Counted from the stretch's first letter, positions 20,933 to 32,108 are shown. The stretch is DNA of 64,000 nt from Cytidiella melzeri (GCA_022592445.1 JABYQR010000042.1:1-64000); one strand, 5' to 3'. The notes: generated by a model from the letters alone, not told the origin. A program made the numbers and translations.

Positions 20933-22365
20933 ATGTCCAAAAAGGAGAAGCCTTTGCACTCACTCGTTGCGGGCACGACAGCAGGTGCTATTGAAGCGTA
21001 CGTGGTTGTGCGAAAGCTCGAGGGAACGGCTTCTTATATTGTCCTGCAACTTCTAGTTTTGTCACGTACCCGACTGAGTTTGTGAAAACACGCTCGCAAT
21101 TCGGTGGGAAGGTGTGTACAATTTACGTCTCAGCCCTTTGAGTGCTCGGCGTGACCTCTTGTGTGGCTTCGCTAGAGAGAGCCTCCGTTGGCCATTATAA
21201 GGTCGACTCTCAAGACGAAGGGCGTGGTAGGATTGTACTCGGGATGCACGGCACTTGTCGCTGGTATGCCAATAAGATTGACTGGATATCTCTGACGTCT
21301 AATGGCCTCTCAACTCTGCTAGGAAACTCTCTGAAGGCCGGAGTACGATTTGTGTCGTATGATCACTTCAAGCATCTTCTGGCAGATTCAGAGGTGAGTC
21401 GATTGTCACCGAACATATTTGCGTACCGCTCAAACTTGTGATTGTTGAGGGTAAAGTGAGCTCTGGGAAAAGCCTGCTCGGTACGCTCGCAACCTACAAT
21501 CAGTGAAATACCGCCTTATTTTGCTTCACAGCTGGTTTAGGTGCCGGCATGACGGAAGCGATATTCGCAGTCACCCCGTCCGAAACAATCAAGTAAGGGC
21601 ACCCTGTAACGTGTTGTATTACCTGCTGATCTCTTTTCATAACAAAGGACTAAGCTTATTGATGATGCCAAGGGTCCAAATCCTCGGTATCGGGGCCTCA
21701 TTCACGGCACCGTCTCTATTGTGAGAGAAGAGGGCATACGGGGAGTGTACCGCGGCTTGTTTCCTGTTGTAGGTTTGCCTTCATCGGTATACTATGGATA
21801 ATAACAGTTCTCTCTTCCTCGTAGATGATGCGACAAGGTACTGCCAGTCATATTGACCAGCTTTCACTACTTGACCCGCGTTCCACACAGGCGCAAATTC
21901 CGCCGTTCGATTTACCACCTATACTACCCTGAAGCAACTGGTACAAAGCAATGCCCCACCCGGACAAACCCTTCCCAGTAGCATCACATTCGGGATTGGT
22001 GCTGTTGCTGGGCTCGTCACGGTGTACACCACGATGCCTCTCGAGTACGTCAAACGTCACGGCTCCAGGGAATCTGAGGCTCAACTGATTTGTGTTTCAG
22101 TGTCATCAAGACGCGAATGCAGTCTCTAGAGGCAAGGCAACAGTATCGGAACTCGTTTCACTGTGGATACCGAATATTCACCGAAGAGGGTCTCCTGCGG
22201 TTTTGGACAGGTACTACACCACGGCTGGTGCGGCTGATGGTGAGCACAAACATGTGTGCAATATATTCCTTACTAATTGCAGCCTCCTAGTTGAGTGGGG
22301 GTATTGTCTTCACTGTGTACGAAAATATCATCCGCATAATTGGCGGGCGAGAAGGGAAAGAGTGA
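20933..22365 (+). CDS. Mitochondrial tricarboxylate (citrate) carrier
   Basis: Member of the mitochondrial carrier family (SLC25), inner membrane, three tandem repeats of about 100 residues. Assembled from about nine exons to roughly 290 residues. The first repeat has A-G-T-T-A-G-A-I-E-A and Y-P-T-E-F-V-K-T-R. The second has G-L-G-A-G-M-T-E-A and T-P-S-E-T-I-K-T-K, the third A-V-A-G-L-V-T-V-Y and T-M-P-L-D-V-I-K-T-R-M-Q. The P-S-E-T-I-K-T-K contact segment is characteristic of citrate carriers such as yeast Ctp1. It would exchange cytosolic and matrix tricarboxylates. No break found. Stop at 22363-22365, about 200 bases from the convergent aldo-keto reductase. Confidence 0.87.
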
Positions 22366-22564
22366 ACGATCTTGTCATCAACATGCAATCCACATATCGA
22401 GTTCGCTGTCGGACTGTATCCCTGCTAGCGCGGTTCAAACGATACGACTACTAGATGAAGGTAAAGAGGCGTTTTCACCAGGTTCATCACGTTCGCATTA
22501 TGTTATCAAGCCAGAGGACCGAGGTCCTCGATTGTTACTCCAAATCGATCCTTTTGGCGTTGCA

Positions 22565-24330
22565 CTAGTAAGCGTAGTCAGCCGCAACACCACTGACGGA
22601 CAGCCACGCCTCGTCGAGCACTTGGACTACTTCCTCCGCTAGAAAGGAAGGACAGTCAGTTAACACACTCTCTGATGTCTATGCCACAATACTTACGTAG
22701 AGGACCCTTTTCCAAATCAAGCAGGTTCTGTTTGATGTGTTTTGTGCTGGATCCGCCGACGATGACTGCGTCGCCATACTCCTTCTTCATTTGGCTGTGA
22801 TGGGAGGCCCACCGCAAGGCGATCTCTGCGAGGGTGAGATTGTGCTTCTCAGCAACAGTCTCGACAAGACCGAGTGCTTTGAAGTGTGCGTCGTTCCAGT
22901 AGCTATTCGACTGGGCTGAGTAACCATTGTCGTTTCGATTGAAGTTTCTGAGCTACTCACCGCTTTCTGTAGGCCTAAAAAGGGACAATCAAAGTTGCAA
23001 TCAGTGAGATGGTCAGCTTTCAGTGAAATGCACGGACCTGGCCTGCCGCATGTGTCGAGTCGAAACGTGAGCCTTGTTCGGGCTTGTCCTCCAGCGAGCG
23101 GTAACGTCCGGTGAAGAATCCTCCGCCAACTGCCACAATTCCAAGAATCGGTCACTTCTTCATGTTTGGATGATGGTGAAAGGGAATGCTACATACGAGG
23201 GCTGTACTGATAGAAGCTGATGCCGTACTTTCGCAGGCACGGGAAGAGCTCGGGTTCGACTTTCCTGTGCACCGATGTGGTTGTGTACAGCAAGTACACG
23301 TTGAGACAATCGGACGTACCTGTGGACGGGATTATAAATTCCCTGGTATACGCTAGGCACGACGTAACCGTTAGACTTGCAGATGCCGACAATTTCCGCT
23401 ACCTCCCACCTAGTAAAAAAATCAGCAAATGGCGGCAGCTCATATTCGGATAGCCACGGCAGGAAACGTACGATTTGTAGTTACTGATACCGAACCGCTT
23501 GAATTTCCCTTCCTTGTATAGGTCGTTGACACCTTTCAAGGTGATGTCGTAAGGGGTCGTACGATCCGGCGCATGCAGGTACCACATATCCAGGCAGCTA
23601 TGGAACCTAGTTAATGTAGAGTCTGGCAAGGATTGAAGCAGCTACATACTCTGTGTTCAGTGCTTTAAGGGAAATGTCGAGGTATCTGCGAAGGTCCTAT
23701 GAGAATATCAGTCTATAGTGGTGCTCGCCCGCTGGGTCATCACTTGCCTCTGGGCTATGGGAGATCAGCTCTACACCGGGAGGCGGGGTTTTACCACCAT
23801 AAAAGGACTGAAGGAGGTGTTACTTGGTATACCACGATAGACGAAAAACACGCAAAACTCGTGCAACACGAGCCAAGCTCAAATGAACATACCTTGGTAG
23901 GAAACAGCTTGGTATCAATGAGCAGACCACGCTTCTGCCACCCAGCCTCAGTGAGGAATTCTTCAGAAGTACCTAGCCCGTATGCTCGAGCGGTGTCTAA
24001 CTTCACTGACAGTGAGCGGATTGACCGACGGCAGAAGACAGTGAAAGTGTGTGCTCACTTCGGTGTGTCCGTGTGCCTGGAAGGTGTCCAGGATTTCCTC
24101 GATCGTTTTGATGTCATGGATTCGACTACCTAGCGGGGATTGCGAGTATGTGATAAAATGAGCACTGAGCATCCCGGACGTAGTACATTTCCCACTTACC
24201 TAGCTTTCCTTCCTCTCCAAATAACATGCACCCCTACAGTCATTCACGAGCAATTAGCGGCAGCTGAGATCTCGGGCATCCGACGTACCAGGACAACTTT
24301 CAACTCGCTCTTGGGCTGTACCTGCGACAT
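22565..24330 (-). CDS. Aldo-keto reductase, AKR7-like (copy 2)
   Basis: Close paralogue of the gene at 17275-19003, same orientation and similar exon layout, about 330 residues. It starts M-S-Q-V-Q-P-K-S-E-L-K-V-V. Catalytic positions are kept: D-T-A-R-A-Y-G, D-T-K-L-F-P and W-Y-L-H-A-P-D-R-T. The cofactor loop reads G-G-S-S-T-K-H-I-K-Q-N-L and the C-terminus ends A-D-Y-A-Y. The G-G-S for G-A-S change and a G-C-M-L-F-G start show clear divergence, so this is not a recent copy. Substrate unknown; small aldehydes such as succinic semialdehyde are typical for AKR7. Confidence 0.85.
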
Positions 24331-25289
24331 GGTGGTTATAGCTGCAGAGTGAGACGGCGGGTGTGTTGGGTGCTATGTTAGCAATCGAGAGAAGTTGAGC
24401 GACAGAAAACCAAGCATTCTGGCACCTATTTGTACCAACACTCCCTACCTGCAGTTTGGATGGAGGATCATCACCGCAATGGCTGTGGCCAGTCCGAACG
24501 GTGCACCGATCGGATCAGACTTACTGCCGGTGTACGCGCAACGTCACCGGCATCACTCTACCACCTAAAACAAAGGTAATAAGTATATGCCAGTTTACAG
24601 AGTTTTGCTGACACTCAGGCGCAGTCAATTGCCATGTGTCGAGCCGAAGACTGTCTTGTCGGATGCAACCTCAAAGACAGTGTCAAATGCGATTGCACAG
24701 GCACAGAGACATCCGTTGATGTTCATCGGGACGGAGTGTCGACATTTACGGTGCTAAGGTTGAGCACTATATGCTGCACTGACCTTTAAAGACATCCACA
24801 TCCACGCGTCTATAGCTACAGCTGGCCTGAGCTATTTCGCGATCGATGGCGATGGCGAGCTCAGCTCGCAAACTGTGGAAGAATATCAGCAGTCCGTCGG
24901 GCCGAACGTTCATATGGCGTTTAGTGGCCAGGTTTTGAGCATGTACTAACGAGACTTGAGTGATGACTTGCTGCGTGCAGATACAAGCATGTGAAGGAAT
25001 GAGGATGGTACCACGCACGGTACACGGCTTGCGGACCCTGCTACTTGTAAATGCATTTTGCGCCGACTCGATAGCTAGAAGTTTTCGAGTTGAGTGGAGG
25101 CGATTTACTTGCAGAGAGCCAAGGATACTTGCTCACTTTCCATAACGTAGTTCACGAGACATAACCCAAAGCCTGACGCGAGGCCTCGGAAACGTGGGGT
25201 TGCAAACGTCTAGCGAGCCTCATAAACGACGAGAGGCTATGTAAACAACTCGTGGTTGCGCTTGTCGATTTTAATTCGCAAGTTTATCG
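24331..25289. other. No gene recognised
   Basis: Mixed-frame sequence between aldo-keto reductase copies 2 and 3. Only short frames without splice-consistent extension are present. I see no similarity to the other repeats of the window. Confidence 0.4.
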
Positions 25290-25800
25290 CTAAATCTTTC
25301 GGTAACCAGTGACCGTGCTGACGGACACCCAGGCCTCGTTGAGCACTTGTAGCACTCCGTCTGCTGCAAACCCCCGGATTAGCAAGCAAGCTCCCCTCGA
25401 ATAAACTCCTCAGACACCAGCTTACGCAACGGGCCCTTTTCCAGATCAATCAGACTCTGCTCGATATGCTTCGCGCTGGACGCGCCAATGATGACAGCGC
25501 CGCCATGTCTCTTCTTCATCTCACTGTGGTGAGAGAGCCAGCGACGCAATCCAATCTCACCTAGGACTACTTCCACCGTGCTCCTCCCATAGACTGGCGC
25601 GCTGTTCAGCTTTGAATCGCAGAAAGCAGTTGGTTCAGCGGGGAGAGAGAATATCGATTCTATCTTATCTCGTTGTGTCCGTGGGACTGGAAGATATCCC
25701 CTCCTTACCAACCGTCATGCACCCCTACGCGGTGACGAGGAAAAACTGCGGCCACTGTGACGATCAGACGTACGGTACATCTACCATGACAATCTTGAGG
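25290..25800 (-). pseudogene. Truncated aldo-keto reductase (copy 3)
   Basis: The minus strand has L-K-I-V-M-V (25780-25800), then G-C-M-T-V-G and F-Q-S-H-G-H-like pieces, joined directly to the C-terminal exon G-E-I-G-L-R-R-W-L-S-H-H-S with the G-A-S-S-A-K-H-I-E-Q cofactor loop (25400-25570) and the last exon ending at 25290. The whole middle is missing, including the Asp/Tyr, Lys and His active-site exons. The remaining C-terminal motif is well kept, so the deletion may be fairly recent. Confidence 0.8.
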
Positions 25801-25979
25801 TAGCTCTTGGGTTAATCGTTCAACTTTTCGATGATGACGGCTGAAGAGCCACCTCAAAGACTTGACAAACCATAGTGAGTAGGCATAGAGTCTTGAACGG
25901 GGAACGAAACGTACGGTGAACATGAACACCAGTGTGAGATTGTCACTCGCAAGAGGTGAATGCGGTGTCAATTGCAACA

Positions 25980-26015
25980 TGCATCCTCTTCAGCTCGCGG
26001 AATGAACGCACTGTA
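25980..26015 (+). pseudogene. Rex1-like 3' UTR trace (copy c)
   Basis: cttcagctcgcggaatgaacg matches the motif just downstream of the stop of the exonuclease gene and of its copies a and b. It sits tail-to-tail with a DPBB gene, as at 8.9 kb. The coding part is not recognisable. Confidence 0.45.
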
Positions 26016-26215
26016 AGAAAACAGGGCCCGATCACAATGTGCAGAGTAAGTACCACCATCCATGTCAGTCTCAGGAAGATTTACGCAATTGTTGAGTATG
26101 TGACAGTGGATTAATACCCATTATATTGTCATGAATAACATATGTTCACCCAGGCCATGCTTCTCCGACAAGTTCAACCCCTCATCAATAAAGTCCGCCT
26201 AGTCTCTGGCTTTAC

Positions 26216-26907
26216 TTACCAGAAGACTCCAATGGCACCATGATTAAACTTAATCAATATCATCATCAACTCCTTGCCAGCCGACTCTAATGGAGCCATG
26301 ACCCCAGCCACGGATTTTATCATAGGCTTTCTGAGACAGGCCAATGTCATTTTTTTACACTGCTCGCAAACATCACCAATCACGGCATCGACTTTCTGGA
26401 GTGACCATACATCTAATCGTAGCTTCATTAGCATGCCAACAAACAGCAACGCTACTTCATTTACTCACGTAGGACGTTCACTTTCCAGCCACAAAAGTTG
26501 CTCCTAATAAAAAGAGATGTAAGTAAGCTGCTACACGGACATGGTGGGCAATTGCAACGAACTGGGTCGGGCTGCAAGATGACAATACGCAGAATCAATA
26601 GAAGTTCCTGATTCACATATGATCCCAGAGTTACTCACGAGTCAGGCCTAGTCAGGATCGATCCAATGTGTCGACACAGCAAGCACGTATTCACTGGTAA
26701 TGTTAGCGTGACTGCAAGCACCCTGTCCCGGAGGGCTGGGCGTGTAGGTATTTGCTGGAACAAGTTAGGTAAGTCGCCGCCAAACACCGCTTATGGAAAA
26801 GTACAGTTACCTTTACCGTAGTGCCTGAAATGTATTTTAGTACCTGCAGCATTCGAAAGACTAGGGAGAACCAGCAGAGTAAGAAGGAGAGGTATGATGA
26901 AGAACAT
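26216..26907 (-). pseudogene. DPBB secreted protein, copy B, with a frameshift
   Basis: Same layout as the other copies: signal peptide of Phe/Ile/Leu type ending L-S-N-A-A (start 26907), an exon like Y-T-P-S-P-P-G-Q-G-x-C near 26700-26760, and a last exon with C-E-Q-C. In the last exon a run of seven A's (on the minus strand, at about 26350) is one short of what keeps frame with copies C and D. The conserved D-I-x-L-S-x-x-A-Y segment is therefore out of frame and the open frame runs on to 26216. Either a true single-base deletion or a homopolymer sequencing error. Confidence 0.7.
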
Positions 26908-26959
26908 AGCGACGAGGGAATGTCGAAACAGAACCTGGTTGATGCAACCGTAAAGAACG

Positions 26960-27490
26960 TGAGGAGGAAGTCAATCATGGAGCACCAGCTCATGCAACGC
27001 TGGGACACTTGCGTTCAGGACTAAGGATCTAACAGAGACATGAAACTGTTTGGCGTTGATCATGAGTAGGCGGTGTTTGTGAGACTTGATGAGCAGGTGC
27101 CCCTGTAAGATATGCAAACACGCACAGGTGACAGTCAAAGTCGATGTTGGCCTCACGCATGAAGCAGCGTAGATGATACTTGCCACACAATTCACGGAAA
27201 AAGTGCATCATGTTTTGACACCATCGCGCAGTGTTGATGATCTTGATGGGACAGTTTGATTACCACGTAGGCAGGATGTGTTCGTCGTACGGTCCTTGAA
27301 GTCAATCGTAGACATAATGGCGGACCCTATCGTCCAAATAACGAGGCCTTGCACACTGTCCATACATAATCCGGCAACCGAACGAAGCCTGTACCTAGTC
27401 AGACTATTATGACTGATGTAGGCTGCGAGCAACCTCGTGTATATCTTGAATGACTCTCTCTTCCGCTGCTTAAGAGGCTGCGCTGACTAC
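26960..27490 (-). repeat. Sequence X, minus copy (inverted duplicate of 29870-30400)
   Basis: Long stretch matching 29870-30400 in reverse complement with many substitutions and indels. The best block is a S-L-T-R-Y coding-like segment (27390-27490). Another runs through the agtttcatgtctctg and cagcgttgcatgagctggtgctcc stretches just before the DPBB start. It contains partly open frames such as one with H-F-F-R-E-L-C-G-K at about 27180. I could not identify a family. Confidence 0.7.
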
Positions 27491-28403
27491 GCAAACAGTT
27501 TTGCTACGATGAGTCCATTAGATCATGCGAGAACAGTGCGTCGCGGGTCAGGTATCGAAGCGTACCAAGCATCTATGGAAAGCACTGTATGTTTATAACG
27601 AAGACGACGCGCTATAATTGACTGTTCCGCGCAGATGCGGTCACATTCCATGCAATTGAGCACGACAATGTGCAGCCTAACTGGAGCGGGAGAAGAGGTG
27701 TATCGACTAACGAAACATCATCAGAACACTCACTTCACGTATATGGACGATGAAGACCAACCCGAACTCGGTATTATCTGACCAAAATTGTCAAGTGAAT
27801 GTGGAAACCTACGCTGGTTTCACATTGAGGATTGAGATTGAGTCCATGTCGTGTTGCGCGAATCATCACGAAAGGAGGGATACTCTGCGTTCAGCGATGT
27901 CAATGTACACAGACACCACCGACATTGACATATAAACATATCGCCTGCCACAAGTGCAGCATAAGTGTTCGACACCACAAAAACATTGACATGAGTAATA
28001 CATACCTTGAGAGCACGAGTGTGTTAACGGCATTGCCCTCACCTGATAAGCCTAGAACACCAAGGCTAGAAGCTCTAGCTTGGCTCTAGTCACGACAGTC
28101 GGGCCAAGAAGCATATCTGCACAAGTACCGCCGTACAGAACACTTACTATGTCACGAGTTAGCCACGAAGCAGCAATGATGCGGTAGAGTGCCTCAGTCG
28201 CTGCAACTCCCATGACATGAGGAATGACAAGACTTGATTGCAAGGAAATTTCTGGAGGCTATTCGATGATACACAGTACTAATGAGAGCACTATAAAAAA
28301 CGGCCGTCATCAACCTTGACAAACTTAGAAGGATTCTCAAAGCAACGCACCCATTGACTAGCCAGCATCCGGGCCTGTTTGAACGCGCATACAGCGGCAC
28401 AAT
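27491..28403. other. No intact gene recognised (possible decayed coding sequence)
   Basis: On the plus strand about 27630-27790 reads as a plausible protein piece (V-T-F-H-A-I-E-H-D, then Q-N-T-H-F-T-Y-M-D-D-E-D) that soon meets stops. This may be the remains of a gene, family unknown. The rest shows nothing. Confidence 0.3.
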
Positions 28404-28856
28404 TTACTTCTTTGAGGCCGCCTCATGTTGTTTCTCGAGGTCAGCCTAGGGTACACAAGAACGTGAGCAGCGGGTCAAGTAATAAAGAGACAATGTTCTC
28501 ACAAGCTCCTGCCTCTTCGCCTCGATCTACTGTATGCTTAGCCAAGTCGCGTACGATGCATACATGCTTGCATGACGCACCTCTTCCCTCAGCTTTTTCA
28601 ACTGCGCCTGCTCGTGAGTGCGAGCATATTGATCTATTCATAGGTCAACGCTAGCTGGCAAGTGAGCTAGCTACATCTTTACTCACCTTCATGGGCCTTT
28701 TCCTTCTTGCTGTAAGCAATGTTAGACCTTAACGTACGAAACGACCTCTGGGGAGAAGACCTACTTGAAAGAGTTTTGGTCCGCGTACCCACGTATCGCA
28801 ATAGGTGAGACGCGAGTGACACGGCGAGCAGATATGGTGGTGATACGAGCGAGCAT
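28404..28856 (-). CDS. INH1: Mitochondrial ATPase inhibitor IF1
   Basis: Small basic protein that binds F1 and blocks ATP hydrolysis when the membrane potential falls. About 75 residues in four exons, start 28856, stop 28404-28406. Residues 1-25 are Arg/Ala/Ser-rich without acids, a typical mitochondrial presequence ending R-G-Y-A. Then F-K-K-K-E-K-A-H-E, the IF1 core, and Y-A-R-T-H-E-Q-A-Q-L-K-K-L-R-E-E, the coiled-coil helix. The last exon ends E-K-Q-H-E-A-A-S-K-K. Length and order fit fungal IF1. It is divergent from the subunit-h gene, with 162 bases between start codons, and has a tttataaa motif at about 28895. Confidence 0.88.
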
Positions 28857-29018
28857 CTTGTGGACTGAGGTGTTAGAAATCTAGAGCAAGGTGGTTTATA
28901 AAGACAGCCAGCTGCCCTCCCCAGGCTCAGCTGAGCCTCGGCTTCTGCCGCCAGCTTAACCGTAGCCAACCGATGCGGTGGTCACACGTCACAGTCACAC
29001 ACTCATTCCCTTCCGACC
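28857..29018. promoter_or_regulatory. Shared divergent promoter of two ATP-synthase genes
   Basis: 162 bases separate the ATG of the inhibitor (-) from the ATG of subunit h (+). tttataaa at 28893-28901 can serve as a TATA on the minus side. A cagctgccctccccaggctcagctgagcc region is GC-rich and partly palindromic. Both genes serve F1Fo-ATP synthase, so co-regulation is likely (inference). Confidence 0.6.
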
Positions 29019-29575
29019 ATGTCCTCTACTATCCTCAGGCAGGCATCTGGTGCTGTGAGTCGCTGCTTCTCTACCAGTGTGAATAATTGGGCTGCTAATT
29101 TGATTGAAATGTTGTGTAGCTTCGCTCAACCTCGCGCTCCTGCTTCTTCTCTAGCTCTGCGGTTGCACGCAAGGGTACGTGACGAACCGCGTTTCAGAAA
29201 ACCCTCACCGTACCAACGCGTTCATTCCAGACTTTGTCCAAGATTTGTACATCAGGGAGCTGAAGGCTTATAAGCCGGCACCCGCGGTACGCTGCTTTGG
29301 ACTTGAGCTTGAGATTGCCCATTGAACCTTGTCGTGACTTGTAGGCAAAGGATGCACACCTAAACGCCGTCAAGGCATACGCCCTTCCTCCCAAGCCCCA
29401 AGCACCCACTCTTCCCTCCGATCTTGCCTCTGAGCTCGCAGCCTACGATGCGTCAGAACCCACCAAGGCCGAGGTGAAGGCTGAAGCAACCCCTGCCAGT
29501 CATACTGCCGAGGGACCGGAGGCGTTCCTCGACATGTTGGAGGCAGATGTTCCGGAGGATAAGGGCCATCACTGA
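29019..29575 (+). CDS. ATP14: ATP synthase subunit h, mitochondrial
   Basis: Peripheral-stalk subunit of F1Fo-ATP synthase (Pfam ATP_sub_h). Four exons give about 125 residues: 29019-29054, about 29120-29174, about 29198-29286 and 29344-29575. A Ser/Arg-rich presequence is followed by I-P-D-F-V-Q-D-L-Y-I-R-E-L-K-A-Y-K-P, the hallmark segment of subunit h, then an Ala/Pro/Glu-rich acidic tail ending D-K-G-H-H. Introns are 20-60 nt by eye; the one near 29175-29197 is very short, so its edges may be off. Confidence 0.85.
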
Positions 29576-29869
29576 GTGGGGCATGCTGTGCTGTGACAGA
29601 TGTTCGTCATAAAACTTTTGCAATTAGATGATGTGCGTTTCCCATATCTCCCATTGTGCTGGCAACTTGCCGTGTGGTACCAGAGCAGGCGCATACTCTG
29701 TGGGCAGAATGGCATCCTTAACTGCTGCAGGAGAAAGTGAGTCGACATCATTGATCCAGCGACCCGGGTAGTGTTTCATGCCGCCCTTTGCCTTCCCCGA
29801 TGCTACTCTTGAACATTACACTAGGTGACCGTGCTTCGCCCGTAGCCAAGCTGTTCGCGTGGTCAGCGC

Positions 29870-30400
29870 AGCCTCTTGAGCAGCGGAAGACAGAACTATT
29901 TCAGGCGCACACGAGGTTGCTCGCAGCCTGCATCAGTCACGACAGTCTGACTAGGTACAGTAATCGGGTGCCGGAGTGTGCAAGAGCTCGTTAGCTGGAC
30001 TACAGGTTCCGCCGTTATCCACATTGACTTGGACAAAATCTTCCGTTCACACCGTAAGTTATGTTCAGAGTTTCACTGCGACGTTATACCAAGAATTTTG
30101 AGCTGCCATTTGACGAGATCAAAATGTATCGTAGATCATCAACGGTGGGGTCATAAATTGATTGTCTTGTTTCCGTGAGTCGTCTGTGTAACGCTCTTCC
30201 TGGGCTATTTTATTTGTGGGGCTGACACCGACTTTAGATGTGCGTGTTCTCACATCTTACAGGGGCGCCGCTGCTCATCACACGGCAAGTTTCAAAGACA
30301 CAGCCTACTCAATGCCAAACAGTTTCATGTCTCTGGTGAAACGCCAGCCCTTGAAGCACGTGTATAAAAGGCCCAGCGTTGCATGAGCTGGTGCTCCATT
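29870..30400 (+). repeat. Sequence X, plus copy (inverted duplicate of 26960-27490)
   Basis: Starts with a R-L-L-A-A-C-I-S-H-D-S-L-T-R-Y coding-like block and runs, with indels, through a cttacagggg stretch at about 30258 and the agtttcatgtctctgg block at 30319 into the DPBB promoter at 30361. Stops interrupt all frames. Family unknown. Confidence 0.7.
30340..30400 (+). promoter_or_regulatory. Conserved DPBB-family promoter, copy C
   Basis: gtgtataaaaggcccagcg at 30361-30379 lies about 105 bases before the ATG at 30469. The same TATA block occurs at 48173 (intact) and 49154 (TATG variant). Confidence 0.7.
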
Positions 30401-30468
30401 ATTGATCTCCCCCTCACTTTCTTCACGGTTGCATCGTTCTGCTTTCGTTTGGACATTCCCTTCTCGCT

Positions 30469-31098
30469 ATGTATTTCTGCACCTCTTTCCTTTTTGCTCT
30501 GCTGGTTCTCCCTGGTCTTTCAAATGCATTGCAATCTTTTGTTTACAGGCATTTCGGTCATGGTTGGTGTACTTTGTGATAATCGGTGTTAAGGCAGTGA
30601 CTGACATCCAGCTTTGAACTTCTTTCAGCGAAGGTCTATACGCCTAGCCCGCCGGGACAGGGTCCTTGCGCTAGTGTTAACAATGCCACTGACTACGTGG
30701 TCGCTGTGTCGGCCTATTGGTTCAATTTTGACTAGTGAGTAGCTCTGGAATGATATGTGAATAAGGATCTTCTATTGACCCTGCGTATTGTCATCTTGCA
30801 GCCCAGGAGGGTTCGTTGCCCATCATAGCCGTGTAGCAGCTTGCTCACATCTCTTTTCATCAGGAACCCGATTTGTGGTTCGTCTGTGGACATCACTCGT
30901 GAGCGGATCGAGTATCATAAGTGTTTTTGGCGTGCTAACAAAGCTACAGATACGACAACATTGAAGACAGTCACAGCCAAGGTCCTCGATACATGCAGAG
31001 AATGTAAGCAGGGCGACATCACGTTGTCTCAGGCAGCCTTTTACAAGATCGGTGGCTCGTCTCAAAATGGTGTTATAGCCGTCCAGTGGCTGCAATAG
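30469..31098 (+). CDS. Small secreted DPBB (RlpA/expansin-like) protein, copy C
   Basis: Exon 1 (from 30469) encodes a signal peptide with F-L-F-A-L-L-V-L-P-G-L-S-N-A, ending at about 30553. Exon 2 begins A-K-V-Y-T-P near 30629 and carries Q-G-P-C-A-S and Y-V-V-A-V-S. A short exon gives N-P-I-C-G-S near 30865. The last exon has V-T-A-K-V-L-D-T-C-R-E-C, D-I-T-L-S-Q-A-A-F and a final V-Q-W-L-Q, stop at 31098. Cysteines and the D-x-x-L-S motif of the double-psi barrel are present, so this copy looks functional. It lies beside sequence X upstream and an antisense Rex1 fragment downstream, mirror-image to copy B. Confidence 0.75.
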
Positions 31099-31349
31099 TC
31101 ATCGGATTTAATCATGGTTTCCTTGAAGTCTCCTGGCGAGGTTAAAGTGGTTGTAATGGTTTGGGAACGAGATTAGCAAGGTCCGGGATTACGATGAACG
31201 TATGTTGATTCGAGTCAGAGATTATTTAACGGTATTTATTCCACCTTGCATTTTCCAAAATCTTGGCATACATCTTCCAGAGACTCACATCACAATTCCG
31301 AGGACGCGTTTGCATTGATAGTGAAGTTACTCTACACCGTAGTGTTTGC

Positions 31350-31640
31350 TCATGCATTCATCCCGTGAGCTACGAAGGACGCAACTGACACCAATCGCGT
31401 TCGCATCTAAGAACAATTGCAGCCCCCTGAGCTCCAAACCTATACCTTCTCGACCTCCTTCTCCACAGCGCTCGTGTCGACACTGACCGTCTTAGCTCCA
31501 AACCGAGCTCTGTCCTGAGCATCAGGAAACCTTACAACTCAGATCAGAGCGAGGACTAGTGTCCCATGAAGACAATCAATGCTGTGTAATGTGGAAGCGT
31601 GTCATATACATGGTTTCGAAAGAGGTATTCTGGTTATTCA
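31350..31640 (-). pseudogene. Fragment of the 3' end of the Rex1-like gene (copy d)
   Basis: On the minus strand, blocks match the last exon and UTR of the exonuclease: the stretch around D-T-L-P at 31580-31620, the G-L-E-L-R/T-S-A region at 31470-31540 with gagaaggaggtcgagaagg, tgttctt near 31410, and a ctcacgggatgaa UTR trace at about 31360. Frames are broken. Tail-to-tail with DPBB copy C. Confidence 0.65.
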
Positions 31641-31734
31641 CGCTGTACCTGTTTCATTCACCAACCCTGAACATTTGAACGTTTGAACGTGCGTATTCTT
31701 ACAAGGGTTCATCCCGTTCCAATCACCCGCGCAT

Positions 31735-31800
31735 CACACCACAAGTCGCTCAGCCAAGTAAAACCGTCCACTCAACGCCCCAGGAGTTTCGAGATATATC
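31735..31800 (+). repeat. Detached DPBB promoter-type fragment
   Basis: tcgctcagccaagtaaaacc with a following ccccaggagttt block resembles 48083-48125 upstream of DPBB copy D. No DPBB coding sequence follows here. Confidence 0.5.
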
Positions 31801-32108
31801 TCATTAGGCACTTCTCCAGCCGTTCAGGTTCGAGTTCAACTTCGCGTGTCTCCCTTGAGCTACAACTTGTGACCGGCCTGGCTTGCGAGTCTGACCGTAG
31901 GGTGCAGCAATACTGTAATGTTTCGTTTTCCGGACTCATCAAAAACATGGGCCGCCAACATCCGGGATCTCAAGATTCTGATGAGTTTTGTCTTTTAACT
32001 TACGACGACCACCACGTCGCTCTCTTTGGTCGTCGACCCCAACGAGCTCATCATCTGGCTTAATTCACACTCGTTAATGCTACAAGTCGACCCGAGCCAA
32101 GTTTCTCT

